Below, one piece after another: positions 27,074-35,445 of a stretch of 64,000 nt of DNA. How positions within the stretch are numbered: the first letter of the stretch is position 1; every line of letters begins with the position of its first letter. Under the pieces are notes generated by a model that saw only the letters and a list, made by a program, of their open reading frames with translations, did not search any database and had not been told where the DNA came from. This DNA is from JAWKJY01 sp041393535 (GTDB taxonomy: Bacteria; Actinomycetota; Thermoleophilia; Gaiellales; Gaiellaceae). The stretch is taken from contig JAWKJY010000007.1 in the NCBI GenBank assembly GCA_041393535.1, positions 1-64,000 of the forward strand, given 5' to 3'. A program made the position numbers and the translations under genes.

Positions 27074-27080
27074 GGCCGCC

Positions 27081-27914
27081 GTGCGGCAGGGCGACGCCTC
27101 GGATCCCGCGGGCCCTCGCGGCGGCGACGAGCGGGCCGCGCTGCTCGCCGTCCTGCGCGTCGTCGACCTGACCTCGCTCGAGCCGACCGACGGCCCCGAG
27201 GTCGCCGAGCGCCTCTCCGCGCGCGCCGTGCGGCCGGACCCCGCCCGCGACGACCTGCCGCACCTGGCCGCGGTCTGCCTGCTGCCCGCGATCGTCCCGC
27301 TGGTGCGCCGGCTGCTCGCCGGCACGACCGTGCGCGTGGCCACGGTCGCCGGCGCGTTCCCGGACGGGCGCGCGACCCCGGCGGCGAAGGCGGCCGAGGC
27401 CGCCGCGGCCGTCGAGGCGGGCGCGGAGGAGGTCGATCTCGCCTGCGACTGGCGCGCCGTCGCGGCCGGCGACCCGGGCGCGGTCGAGGGTGAGGTCGCG
27501 GCGGTGCGGTCGGCGATCGGGCGCACGCCGCTGAAGGCGATCCTCGAGACGGGCGCGCTCGGCGAGCCGGGGCTCGTGCGCGCGGCGGCCGAGGCGGCGC
27601 TCGCGGGCGGCGCGGACTGGCTGAAGACGTCCACCGGCAAGGTCGAGGTGGGCGCGACCGACGACGCGCTGCGCGAGCTGCTCGACTGCGCGGCCGGGCA
27701 CGAGGCCCGGACGGGGCGACCGGTGGGCGTGAAGGCGTCGGGCGGCATCCGAACGGCGGCCCACGCGCGGCGGCTGCTGGAGATCGCGTCCGAGCTCCGG
27801 GGGGCCGGCTCCGTCGGCCCCGATCGCTTCCGGCTCGGCGCCTCCTCCCTCGTGGACGCCGTCGTCGCGCGCCTCGGCGAGCTGGACGGCGCACCCTCGC
27901 GCGAGGTCGGCTGA
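27081..27914 (+). CDS. deoC: Deoxyribose-phosphate aldolase
   Basis: It cleaves 2-deoxyribose-5-phosphate to acetaldehyde and glyceraldehyde-3-phosphate, in deoxynucleoside catabolism. The 277-aa product has ADWLKTSTGKVEVGAT, containing the Schiff-base Lys, and VGVKASGGIRTAAHA with the second active-site Lys; EEVDLACDW is also typical. The GTG at 27081 is chosen from the -10 spacing, although the frame extends further upstream through the methyltransferase gene. It is the only nucleoside catabolic gene here besides cdd. Confidence 0.92.
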   Translation: MRQGDASDPAGPRGGDERAALLAVLRVVDLTSLEPTDGPEVAERLSARAVRPDPARDDLPHLAAVCLLPAIVPLVRRLLAGTTVRVATVAGAFPDGRATPAAKAAEAAAAVEAGAEEVDLACDWRAVAAGDPGAVEGEVAAVRSAIGRTPLKAILETGALGEPGLVRAAAEAALAGGADWLKTSTGKVEVGATDDALRELLDCAAGHEARTGRPVGVKASGGIRTAAHARRLLEIASELRGAGSVGPDRFRLGASSLVDAVVARLGELDGAPSREVG

Positions 27915-27923
27915 CCCATCATC

Positions 27924-27929
27924 TAGACT
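27924..27929 (+). promoter_or_regulatory. -10 element upstream of the TrpC-like gene
   Basis: TAGACT, 13 bases before the ATG of a 37-codon ORF and 123 before the TrpC-like ATG. Confidence 0.4.
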
Positions 27930-27942
27930 TCGCGCGTCGCCA

Positions 27943-28056
27943 ATGGGCTCAAAGGCCGATCAGCGCGCGAACCACCCGACGAGCGAGGCAGCCCCCCCGG
28001 GGCCCGCGTCCCGTCCCGCCGGCTCCCGGACGCCCCGCGAGGGGATGCTGCCATGA
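27943..28056 (+). CDS. Putative 37-residue small ORF
   Basis: ATG 27943 opens a 37-codon hydrophilic frame (MGSKADQRANHPTSEAAPP...). Its TGA overlaps the next ATG (ATGA), so both would be coupled. It fills the gap between the -10 and the TrpC-like gene. No family is recognised. It could simply be a 5' leader. Confidence 0.4.
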   Translation: MGSKADQRANHPTSEAAPPGPASRPAGSRTPREGMLP

Positions 28057-28715
28057 GCCTCGACGAGCTGCGCGAACGCGCGCGCGACTGGCCGTCGCGC
28101 CGCTTCAGCCAGGCGATCTCCGAGGGGGACGGGATCTCGGTGATCCCCGTCCTGCGCGGCGACGTCGCCGCGCTCGCAGCGGCCGCGGAGGCCGCCGGGG
28201 CCGAGGCCGTGGCGGTCGAGACGGTCGACGACGTCCGCCGCGTGCGCGCGCACACCGACCTGCCGATCCTCCTGCGCGCCCGGAGCGCCGACCACGGGAC
28301 GCTCGTCGCCGCGCGGGCCGAGGGCACCGACGCGCTCTCCCTCGCCTACGAGGAGCGCCTCGCCGAGGACGAGCTGGCGGAGCTCCAGCAGGCGGCCGAG
28401 GATCTGGGGCTCGACTGGGCGCTCGAGGTCCGCGACGAGGGGCAGCTCGAGGAGGCGCTCGACGGCCTCGATCCCGAGATCGTCGTCCTCTCGGAGGCGA
28501 GCTCGCGGCGCGACGAGGACGACCTCGACCGCGCGCTCGACCTGCTCCCCAGCGTGCCCGTGGGGAAGCTCGTCGTCTCCGAGAGCGCCGTCTCGACGCG
28601 CGACCACGTGCTCGATCTCGAGCGCGCCGGCGTCGACGCCGTGATCGTCGCGGTGCCGGAGTCGGCGGCCGGGCTCGCGGACGCGCTGCGCGACCTGCTC
28701 GACGGCCAGGCGTAG
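28053..28715 (+). CDS. TrpC-like (indole-3-glycerol-phosphate synthase fold) protein
   Basis: The 220-aa TIM-barrel-like protein carries late IGPS-type features (LVVSESAVSTRDHVLDLERAGVDAVIV, like the phosphate-binding end of TrpC). The barrel runs from ISVIPVLRGDVAAL through DLPILLRARSADHGTL. It is about 40 residues shorter than TrpC, and the region expected to hold the catalytic KxxSPS segment reads IPVLRGD, so ordinary IGPS activity is doubtful. No other trp gene is nearby. The role may have changed; treat it as an IGPS-family paralogue of unknown function. Confidence 0.6.
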   Translation: MSLDELRERARDWPSRRFSQAISEGDGISVIPVLRGDVAALAAAAEAAGAEAVAVETVDDVRRVRAHTDLPILLRARSADHGTLVAARAEGTDALSLAYEERLAEDELAELQQAAEDLGLDWALEVRDEGQLEEALDGLDPEIVVLSEASSRRDEDDLDRALDLLPSVPVGKLVVSESAVSTRDHVLDLERAGVDAVIVAVPESAAGLADALRDLLDGQA

Positions 28716-28720
28716 GCGGC

Positions 28721-29758
28721 TCAGTCGAACAGGGTCCGCGCCGCCGCGTAGGTCGCGGGCGGCACCGTGCGCGGCGAGGCGGCGATCGCGTCGGCGAGCG
28801 GCGTCGCGGCGACCGTGTCGCCGTGGAGCCCGACGACGACGCCGAACGAGCCGGTCGCCGCGAGCTCGACGGCGTGGAGGCCGAGCCGTGTCGCGAGGAC
28901 GCGGTCGCGGGCGGTCGGGGTGCCGCCGCGCTGGACGTGGCCGAGCACGGTGACCCGCGTCTCGAAGCCCGTCCGCGCTGCCACCTCCGCGCCGAGCATC
29001 GCGCCGACGCCGCCGAGGCGCAGGAACCCGTACTCGTCCGTCCCGTGGGCGACGAGGCCGCCGACCCCCTCGCGCGTCGTCAGCGGCCAGCCCTCGGCCA
29101 CGACGACGATCGAGAACGCCTGCCCGTGCAGGTGGCGACGGTCGACGCAGGCGCACACCTCCTCGACCGGCAGCGGTTCCTCCGGGATCAGGATGATGTC
29201 GGCGCCGCCGGCGATGCCGCTCTCGAGCGCGATCCAGCCGGCGTGGCGGCCCATCACCTCGATCACCATGACGCGGTCGTGCGACTCGGCCGTCGTGTGC
29301 AGGCGGTCGATCGCCTCGGTCGCGATCGCGACGGCGGTGTCGAAGCCGATCGTCGCGTCCGTCCCGCCGACGTCGTTGTCGATCGTCTTCGGGACGCAGA
29401 CGACGGGCAGGCCGTGCTCGCCGTGAAGCCGCGCTGCGCGGCCGAGCGTCCCGTCGCCGCCGATGGCGACCAGGGCGTCGAGCGCGGCCGCGTTGCGCAG
29501 CAGCTGCGCGACGTGCTCCTCCTCGCGCAGCGGGTCGAAGCCCGTCGTGCCGAGGATCGTCCCGCCGCGCGGCAGGATCCCGGCGATGTCGCTCCGCGTC
29601 AGCGGCACGAAGTCCCCCTCGACGAGGCCGCGCCAGCCGTGGCGGATCCCGACGACCTCGTAGCCGCGCGCGAGTGCGCCGCGCACGACGGCCCTGATGG
29701 CCGCGTTCAGGCCGGGGCAGTCGCCTCCCCCGGTCAGCACTCCCAGCTGCTTCGCCAC
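28721..29758 (-). CDS. pfkA: 6-phosphofructokinase
   Basis: It phosphorylates fructose-6-phosphate in glycolysis. The 345-aa product has GVLTGGGDCPGLNAAIRA, AIGGDGTLGRAARL, PKTIDNDVGGTDATIGFDTAV, MGRHAGWIA and LGHVQRGGTPTARD. The combination GGDGT (Gly) with PKTIDND (Lys) is that of actinobacterial group III enzymes, which include both ATP- and pyrophosphate-dependent forms, so the donor cannot be fixed from sequence. The start is GTG 29758, with GGAGG a few bases upstream. It lies 33 bases after tRNA-Leu on the same strand and may be cotranscribed with it. Confidence 0.93.
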   Translation of the reverse strand: MAKQLGVLTGGGDCPGLNAAIRAVVRGALARGYEVVGIRHGWRGLVEGDFVPLTRSDIAGILPRGGTILGTTGFDPLREEEHVAQLLRNAAALDALVAIGGDGTLGRAARLHGEHGLPVVCVPKTIDNDVGGTDATIGFDTAVAIATEAIDRLHTTAESHDRVMVIEVMGRHAGWIALESGIAGGADIILIPEEPLPVEEVCACVDRRHLHGQAFSIVVVAEGWPLTTREGVGGLVAHGTDEYGFLRLGGVGAMLGAEVAARTGFETRVTVLGHVQRGGTPTARDRVLATRLGLHAVELAATGSFGVVVGLHGDTVAATPLADAIAASPRTVPPATYAAARTLFD

Positions 29759-29791
29759 GTCCTCCGTCCTGCCCGCGTCGGTGCTCGGCGA

Positions 29792-29876
29792 TGCCGAAGG
29801 CGGGGATCGAACCCGCACGGGGGGTCACCCCACTCGATTTTGAGTCGAGCGCGTCTGCCAGTTCCGCCACTTCGGC
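29792..29876 (-). tRNA. tRNA-Leu (CAA)
   Basis: It is an 85-nt cloverleaf. The acceptor GCCGAAG pairs with CTTCGGC. The anticodon stem CTCGA/TCGAG encloses CTCAAAA, giving anticodon CAA (reads UUG). A long variable arm (class II) and the T-loop GTTCGATCC are present. CCA is not encoded. It lies directly upstream of pfkA. Confidence 0.95.
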
Positions 29877-29884
29877 GCCCGGCC

Positions 29885-29890
29885 ATCATA
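29885..29890 (-). promoter_or_regulatory. -10 element of tRNA-Leu
   Basis: TATGAT on the minus strand, 8 bases before the tRNA 5' end. Confidence 0.6.
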
Positions 29891-29932
29891 CGTCGGCGGG
29901 CTGCCGGCCCTGGCCGCCCCGGGGCGCGGCCG

Positions 29933-29938
29933 TAGGAT
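29933..29938 (+). promoter_or_regulatory. -10 element of the substrate-binding lipoprotein gene
   Basis: TAGGAT, 6 bases before GTG 29945. Confidence 0.45.
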
Positions 29939-29944
29939 GACGTG

Positions 29945-31219
29945 GTGCGCCGCCCGGCCCTCCTGCTCGCGCTCGCCGCGCTCGTCACGCTCGCCGGCTG
30001 CGGCGGCTCGGCCAGCCCGACCGCGACCGAGCCGCCGGCGCTCTCGACGCGCGTCCTCCCGGCGGGGGCCGTCCGCTGTGCCCCGCTCGAGTACGGGGGC
30101 GAGGGCCAGCCCGACGTCCTCGTCGTCGCGGCGCTCCCGCTGACGCGGCCGGCGCTGCCCCGGGCGCTGCCGCTGCTGGACGCGATGCGCGCCGTCCTCG
30201 ACCGGGAGGGCTGGCGCGCCGGCCAGCTCCGGGTCGCGCTCCAGGCGTGCGACGAGGCGGCGCCGCGCGTGGCCGCGGAGAGCCCTGAGCGCTGCGCCGA
30301 GGACGCCGCGGCCTACGCGGCGAACCCGACCGTCCTCGCCGTCGTCGGGCCGCTCGGAACCGCGTGCGCGGAGGCGATGCTGCCGGTCCTGGCCTCGGCG
30401 CCCGGCGGCGGCCTCCGCTCGTCTCGCCCGGCGCGGCCTCGACGTGCCTGACGGCGGCCGCGCCCGGCTGCGGCGACCGGCCCGCGCTCGCCCGGACGGG
30501 CTCCTCGCGCGCGTCGGCGCCTCGACGGCGGTGCAGGCGGCCGGGATCGCGCAGGCCGCTGCCGACGCCGACGTGCGGCGGCTGCTCGTGCTCGCGGAGG
30601 ACGAGCCCGGCGCGGCGCAGCTCGCCGCCTCGCTCGTCGTCGCCGCACCCGCGTCCGGCGTCGAGGTCGTCGCGGTCGAGCGGCTCGCCGACGCGGGCGG
30701 CTTCGCCGACGTGCTCGCGAACGCGCCCGCCCGGCAGGTCGACGGCGTCCTCCTGGCCGGCCTCGACGCGGGGCTCGCGGCTGCCGCCGTCCAGGCGAAG
30801 CTCGACGTGCTCGGTCCGGAGGGCGACGGCGTCCGCCTCTTCCTCGCCGACGCGCTGGCGAGCCAGGCCCTCCTTGCCCTCGTGCCGACCGCGGCCGAGG
30901 GGCGCTCGTCGTCGCGGCGAGCGCGACGCCGCTCGGCCAGCTCGGCGACCTCGAGCTCGGCCCGGCCTCGGCCGCTGGGGCGAAGGCGATGGCGACGACG
31001 CTCGCCGCGATCGACCGCTCCGCCGGCCGTCGCGAGGGCGTCCGCGAGCGGCTGCTCGCCCAGCCGGGCGGCGAGGGCGCGGCCGACGCCGTCCGGCTCG
31101 CTCCGACGGGCGAGCCGCTCCTCGGCCCGCTCGCGCTGCTGCGCGTCGAAGGGGGGCGGCTCGTCGAGGCGGGCGCGGTCGAGCCGGCGGGGGCGGTGCT
31201 CGACGCGGCGCTCGGCTGA
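29945..31219 (+). pseudogene. ABC-type substrate-binding lipoprotein (Peripla_BP_6-like), frameshifted
   Basis: The signal and lipobox are clear (LALAALVTLAGCGG). The body resembles LivJ-type periplasmic proteins (LAVVGPLGTACAEAMLPVL, LVSPGAASTCLTAAAPGCG, VRRLLVLAEDEPGAAQLAAS, VDGVLLAGL). The coherent protein hops through frames, with breaks near 30420, 30490 and 30905, each consistent with one missing base. The final part (MATTLAAIDRS...) ends at 31219. The sequence between breaks looks undecayed, so recent loss or assembly error are both possible. It converges on the LarA-like gene. Confidence 0.7.
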
Positions 31220-31225
31220 GCGCCC

Positions 31226-32730
31226 TCAGCCTGGAGGCCGCGCAGCGGGAAGAACGGCGGCGTCAGGGCGACGCCGACGCGCGCCCGGCCGCCTGCGTGG
31301 CCGTGCGCCATCGCGAGCGCGGCGCCGAGGCCGCGCGCCGGGACGAGCCCGAGCTGGCGCGCCGCCGTCGCGTCGCGGCAGCCCGCGACGAGCACCGCGC
31401 CGAGCCGGCGCCGGGCCGGCTGGCAGTCCGCCCACTCCGCGTAGGGGAGGAGCGGGTGGCACGAGCGCCCGTCCCGGTAGGCGTCGAGCGCCGGGCGGCT
31501 GCGCGCCGCGGCGGCCTCGGCGGGGCCGAGCTCCTCCGGCTCGCGGCCGTCCCGCAGCGCGAGCAGGAAGTCGCGGTACGGCGTCTGGGTCGGGTGCGTG
31601 AAGCGGCGGTGCAGCCGGTGGAGGACGATCGCCGCGCCGCCCTCGGCGACCGGCGGCGCCCCCGTCCAGAGGCGCAGCGCGAGCCCGAGCACGACGTGCG
31701 TCGCCGCGAGCGGGTTGGGGCGCTCGAGGCCGAGGTGGACGGCGAGCGACGGCGTCCCGACGACGAGGGCGTCGAGCTGGCCCGCGACGTCGACGCCGCG
31801 CTGCGCGACCGCGAGCGCGAGCGCCTGCTCGTGGGCCTCGGCGAGCGGGCCGGCGAGAACGGCGGTCGCGCCGACGTGCGGGCGGAGCGACCAGACGGCC
31901 GCACGGCGGAGCGGCCCGGGGACGACGAGGGAGAGCGTCCGCCAGACGCGGCTGCCGGCGACCGCCTCGGTCGCGGCCGGGTCGTACGGGAAGCCGCGCA
32001 GCTGGCTCCCCCAGGCGGGATGGGAGAGGGCGAGCGAGACGCCGAGCAGCGGCACGCGCGCCCCGAGCGCGGCGGCCAGCGCCGCGACCGCGTCGGCGCC
32101 CGGCCCGCCGGGGACGAGCAGCGACTCGTCCCCGCGCGCGGCGCGCAGGGTCTCCGCGTCGGCCGCGTCGAGCAGCAGGCCGCAGCCGCCGTGGAGGACG
32201 GTCTCGGCCGAGCCGACCCCGATCACCGCGTCGGCCTCGACGAGCGCCCGGTCGACGCGGAGCGGCCCGTGCGCCCCCGTCGCCAGCTCGACCAGGTCGG
32301 GGTCGGTCGCGTCGTGGACGACGAGGCGGCCGCCGAAGCGCCGCGCGACCTGCGGCCCGAGCCGCTGCTCGAGCTCCTTCCTCGACGGGCGCCGCGCGAG
32401 GCCCGTCGAGACGAGCAAGGTCAGTCGGTCGCCCTTCACGCCGATCCGCTCGAGCTCGTCGAGCAGCGTCGCGAGCGCCTCGGCGCGCGGGTCCCTCGCC
32501 GGCGGCGGCAGTGGCAGGATCCCGCCGTCGACCGCGATCGTGACGCGGCCGCCCGCCGGCACGCGCTCGACGAGCGGCGGCCCGGAGACGGGGAAGCGCA
32601 GCGCGTCGCGGGTCGCGGCGCCGACGTCCGCGAGGCCCTCGACCGGCCAGGGCGGCCGGAGGGCCTCGACGCCGTCCCCCTCGTCGACGACGACGATCCG
32701 GGAGCCGGACACGAGCGGGACGCGGGCCAC
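31226..32730 (-). CDS. LarA-like (DUF2088) nickel-pincer racemase-family protein
   Basis: About 500 aa resembling the lactate racemase LarA family: an N-terminal DUF2088 domain (VTIAVDGG, LVSTGLARRPSRKELEQRLG, VHDATDPDLVEL, VIGVGSAETVLHGGCG) and a C-terminal domain with PNPLAATHVVLGLALR and HPLLPYAEWADC. The PNGGD-like and HxxxH details of true LarA are not clear, so racemase activity is unproven. From TTPFF-like VALTPPFFPLRG the frame runs on into antisense of the neighbouring gene. A missing base near 31240 would give a stop at 31226, the normal end. The start GTG 32730 has TAGCGT 6 bases upstream. Confidence 0.7.
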
Positions 32731-32736
32731 GCGGGA

Positions 32737-32742
32737 ACGCTA
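32737..32742 (-). promoter_or_regulatory. -10 element of the LarA-like gene
   Basis: TAGCGT, 6 bases before GTG 32730, back to back with the polA promoter. Confidence 0.5.
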
Positions 32743-32774
32743 GCGACCCGCCCCGTGGGCACCGGGCAGCCGCG

Positions 32775-32780
32775 TAGACT
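32775..32780 (+). promoter_or_regulatory. -10 element of polA
   Basis: TAGACT, 6 bases before GTG 32787. Confidence 0.55.
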
Positions 32781-32786
32781 CGCCGC

Positions 32787-35381
32787 GTGAGCCCGAAGAC
32801 CACGACCGGCGAGGAGCTCGTCCTCGACGACGGGCCCGCGCGCGACGCGGAGGTCTTCCTCGTCGACGGCAACAACCTCGCCTACCGGGCCTTCTTCGCC
32901 CTGCCCGAGGAGCTCGCGACGACGGACGGCTTCCCGACGAACGCGCTGCTCGGCTTCGCGAACATGCTGTTCAAGCTGCTCGTCGACTACAGGCCGAAGG
33001 GCGTCGCGGTCGCCTGGGACACCCGGCCGGTGCACCGGCTGGAGCTCTCCGAGGAGTACAAGGGCGAGCGGCGGCCGATGCCCGACCTGCTGCGCGAGCA
33101 GTTCCCGCACTTCCGGCCGCTCGTCGAGTCGTTCGGCTACCGCAACCTCGAGTTCGAGGGCTGGGAGGCGGACGACGTGATCGCGACCCTCGCGACGCGC
33201 GCCGACGCGGCGAGCCTGCGCACGTGCGTCGTCTCGACCGACCGGGACGCATTCCAGCTCTGCTCGGCGAACGTCTGCCTGATGATGACCCCGCGCGGCG
33301 TCGCGGACGTCCAGGTCTACACGCCCGAGCGCGTGGAGGCCCGCTACGGCGTGCGGCCCGACCAGGTGCCCGACTTCATCGGCCTGAAGGGCGACACGAG
33401 CGACAACATCCCGGGCATCCCGGGCATCGGCGACAAGACCGCTGGCGAGCTGATCAAGCGCTTCGGCTCGCTCGAGGCGGTGCTCGAGCACGCGAGCGAG
33501 CTGACGCCCGCGCGGGCGAGGGCGGTGGCCGAGCACGCCGAGCAGGCGCGCGCCTCGAAGGTGCTCGCGACGATGCGGCGCGACCTCGAGATCGACTGCG
33601 ACCCGGCCTCCCTCGTGCTCGCGCCGCCCGACCGCTCCGCGCTCAAGGAGACGTTCCGGCGCTTCGAGTTCCGCAACCTGCTGCGCCGCGTCGACGAGCT
33701 CGACGCCGCCCTGCCCGCCGCCGCGCCCGTCGTCGCCGCCGGCTACGAGGTCGAGTGGCGCGCAGGCGCGCCCGCGCCCGTGGCGGCCGTCGCCGCGCTC
33801 GTCGTCCACGGCCAGCGAGCCGCGATCGCGGAGAGCGGCGCGGCCGTGGTCGTCTGCGGGCTCGACGAGGCGATCCCGGCGCTGCGCGGCTGCCCGCGCC
33901 TCGTCGTCCACGCGGGCGGCTCGCTGCCGGGGGCGCTCTGGCGGGCCGGGCTCGCCGCCGCCGAGGACACGGAGCTCGCGGCCTACCTCGTCGACCCGAA
34001 CCGCTCCGGGTACGTGCTCGACGACCTGGCGGCCGAGTACGGGCTCGAGCCGCGGCCGACCCCCGAGCCCGACGAGGAGACGGCGCCGCTCGTGCGCCGC
34101 GCCGCGCAGGCGCTCGGCCTGCTCGGCCCGCTCGTCACCGACCGCCTCGCCGCGCTCGGCCTGGAGGGGCTCTACCGGGACGTCGAGCTGCCGCTCGCCG
34201 GGGTGCTGCGCGCGATGGAGGACGCGGGCGTCCTGATCGACGCCTACCGGATGGGCGAGATCACGGCACGCCTCGCCGACCGGGTCGCCGAGCTCGAGGC
34301 GCGGGCCTACGAGCTGGCCGACGAGGACTTCCTGCTCGGCTCGACGCAGCAGGTCGCCCGGATCCTGTTCGAGAAGCTCGGGCTCGCGCCCGGCCGCAAG
34401 GGGAAGACCGGCTACTCGACGGACGCGCGCGTGCTCCGGTCGCTGCGCGGCGAGCACCCGATCGTGGCCGTGCTGGAGGAGTGGCGCGAGCTGACGAAGC
34501 TGATGAACACGTACCTCGTCCCGCTGCCCGAGCTGCTGGGCGAGGACGGGCGCCTGCACACGCACTTCAACCAGACCGTCGCCTCGACCGGCCGCCTCTC
34601 GACGTCGAACCCGAACCTCCAGTCGATCCCGATCCGGACGGAGCTCGGCCGGACGATCCGCAGCGCGTTCGTCGCGCCCGAGGGGCGGCGGCTGCTCTCC
34701 GCCGACTACTCGCAGGTCGAGCTGCGCATCCTCGCGCACGTCTCGGGCGAGCCGAAGCTCCGCGAGGCCTTCGCGCGCGGCGACGACATCCACGCGGCGA
34801 CCGCCGCCGAGGTGCTCGCGAAGCCGCAGGCGGAGCTGACGAAGGACGAGCGCAACCGCGCGAAGGCGGTCAACTTCGGGATCATCTACGGCATCAGCGC
34901 GTTCGGGCTGTCCGACCAGCTGGACATCCCGCGCGACGAGGCGCAGGCGTACATCGACGCCTACCTGGCCCGCTTCCCGCTCGTCCAGGCGTTCATCGCG
35001 GAGACGGTCGAGCAGGCCGAGCGCGACGGCGAGGTGCGCACGCTGCTCGGGCGCCGCCGCCCGATCCCGGAGCTGCGCGCGCAGAACCGCCAGACCCGCT
35101 CGCTCGGCGAGCGCCTCGCCGTGAACAGCGTCATGCAGGGCTCGGCCGCCGACTTCATCAAGGTGGCGATGGTGCGGATCCAGGAGCGCCTCCGGGCCGA
35201 GGGCCGCGCGGCCCGGCTCGTCCTCCAGGTGCACGACGAGCTGCTGCTCGAGGTGCCCGAGGCCGAGGTCGGCGCCGTCACCCGGCTCGTCCGCGAGGAG
35301 ATGGTCGGCGCGTACCCGCTCGACCCGGCCCTCGTCGTCGACGTCGGCGTCGGCGGCGACTGGGCGCAGGCCAAGGCGTAG
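32787..35381 (+). CDS. polA: DNA polymerase I
   Basis: Replication and repair polymerase of 864 aa. The N-terminal 5' nuclease (to about residue 300) has VDGNNLAYRAFFAL, WEADDVIATLA and GIPGIGDKTAGELI. The middle 3'-5' exonuclease domain is degenerate, with no intact DxE and only a vestigial DTELAAYLVDP. The polymerase domain has motif A LLSADYSQVELRILAH (about residue 640), motif B RAKAVNFGIIYGISAFG and motif C LQVHDELLLE (about 815). It probably lacks proofreading, as in many actinobacteria. The start GTG is set by the leaderless -10. Confidence 0.97.
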   Translation: MSPKTTTGEELVLDDGPARDAEVFLVDGNNLAYRAFFALPEELATTDGFPTNALLGFANMLFKLLVDYRPKGVAVAWDTRPVHRLELSEEYKGERRPMPDLLREQFPHFRPLVESFGYRNLEFEGWEADDVIATLATRADAASLRTCVVSTDRDAFQLCSANVCLMMTPRGVADVQVYTPERVEARYGVRPDQVPDFIGLKGDTSDNIPGIPGIGDKTAGELIKRFGSLEAVLEHASELTPARARAVAEHAEQARASKVLATMRRDLEIDCDPASLVLAPPDRSALKETFRRFEFRNLLRRVDELDAALPAAAPVVAAGYEVEWRAGAPAPVAAVAALVVHGQRAAIAESGAAVVVCGLDEAIPALRGCPRLVVHAGGSLPGALWRAGLAAAEDTELAAYLVDPNRSGYVLDDLAAEYGLEPRPTPEPDEETAPLVRRAAQALGLLGPLVTDRLAALGLEGLYRDVELPLAGVLRAMEDAGVLIDAYRMGEITARLADRVAELEARAYELADEDFLLGSTQQVARILFEKLGLAPGRKGKTGYSTDARVLRSLRGEHPIVAVLEEWRELTKLMNTYLVPLPELLGEDGRLHTHFNQTVASTGRLSTSNPNLQSIPIRTELGRTIRSAFVAPEGRRLLSADYSQVELRILAHVSGEPKLREAFARGDDIHAATAAEVLAKPQAELTKDERNRAKAVNFGIIYGISAFGLSDQLDIPRDEAQAYIDAYLARFPLVQAFIAETVEQAERDGEVRTLLGRRRPIPELRAQNRQTRSLGERLAVNSVMQGSAADFIKVAMVRIQERLRAEGRAARLVLQVHDELLLEVPEAEVGAVTRLVREEMVGAYPLDPALVVDVGVGGDWAQAKA

Positions 35382-35397
35382 CCGTCGGGGCGGCCCT

Positions 35398-35416
35398 CCC
35401 GACCCGTCCAGTCGGG
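35398..35416. other. Inverted repeat between polA and rpsA
   Basis: CCCGAC and GTCGGG flank 7 bases, 17 bases after polA and 14 before the rpsA -10. It may be a polA terminator or an operator over the rpsA -35. Confidence 0.35.
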
Positions 35417-35430
35417 AAGCGGCCAGTGGC

Positions 35431-35436
35431 TATAGT
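35431..35436 (+). promoter_or_regulatory. -10 element of rpsA
   Basis: TATAGT, 9 bases before the rpsA ATG. Confidence 0.55.
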
Positions 35437-35445
35437 GGTGGCCTT

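Noticed and set aside
30313..31225. C-terminal extension of the LarA-like protein
   Set aside because: It is antisense to the substrate-binding lipoprotein and compositionally biased; LarA-family proteins end near 31230.
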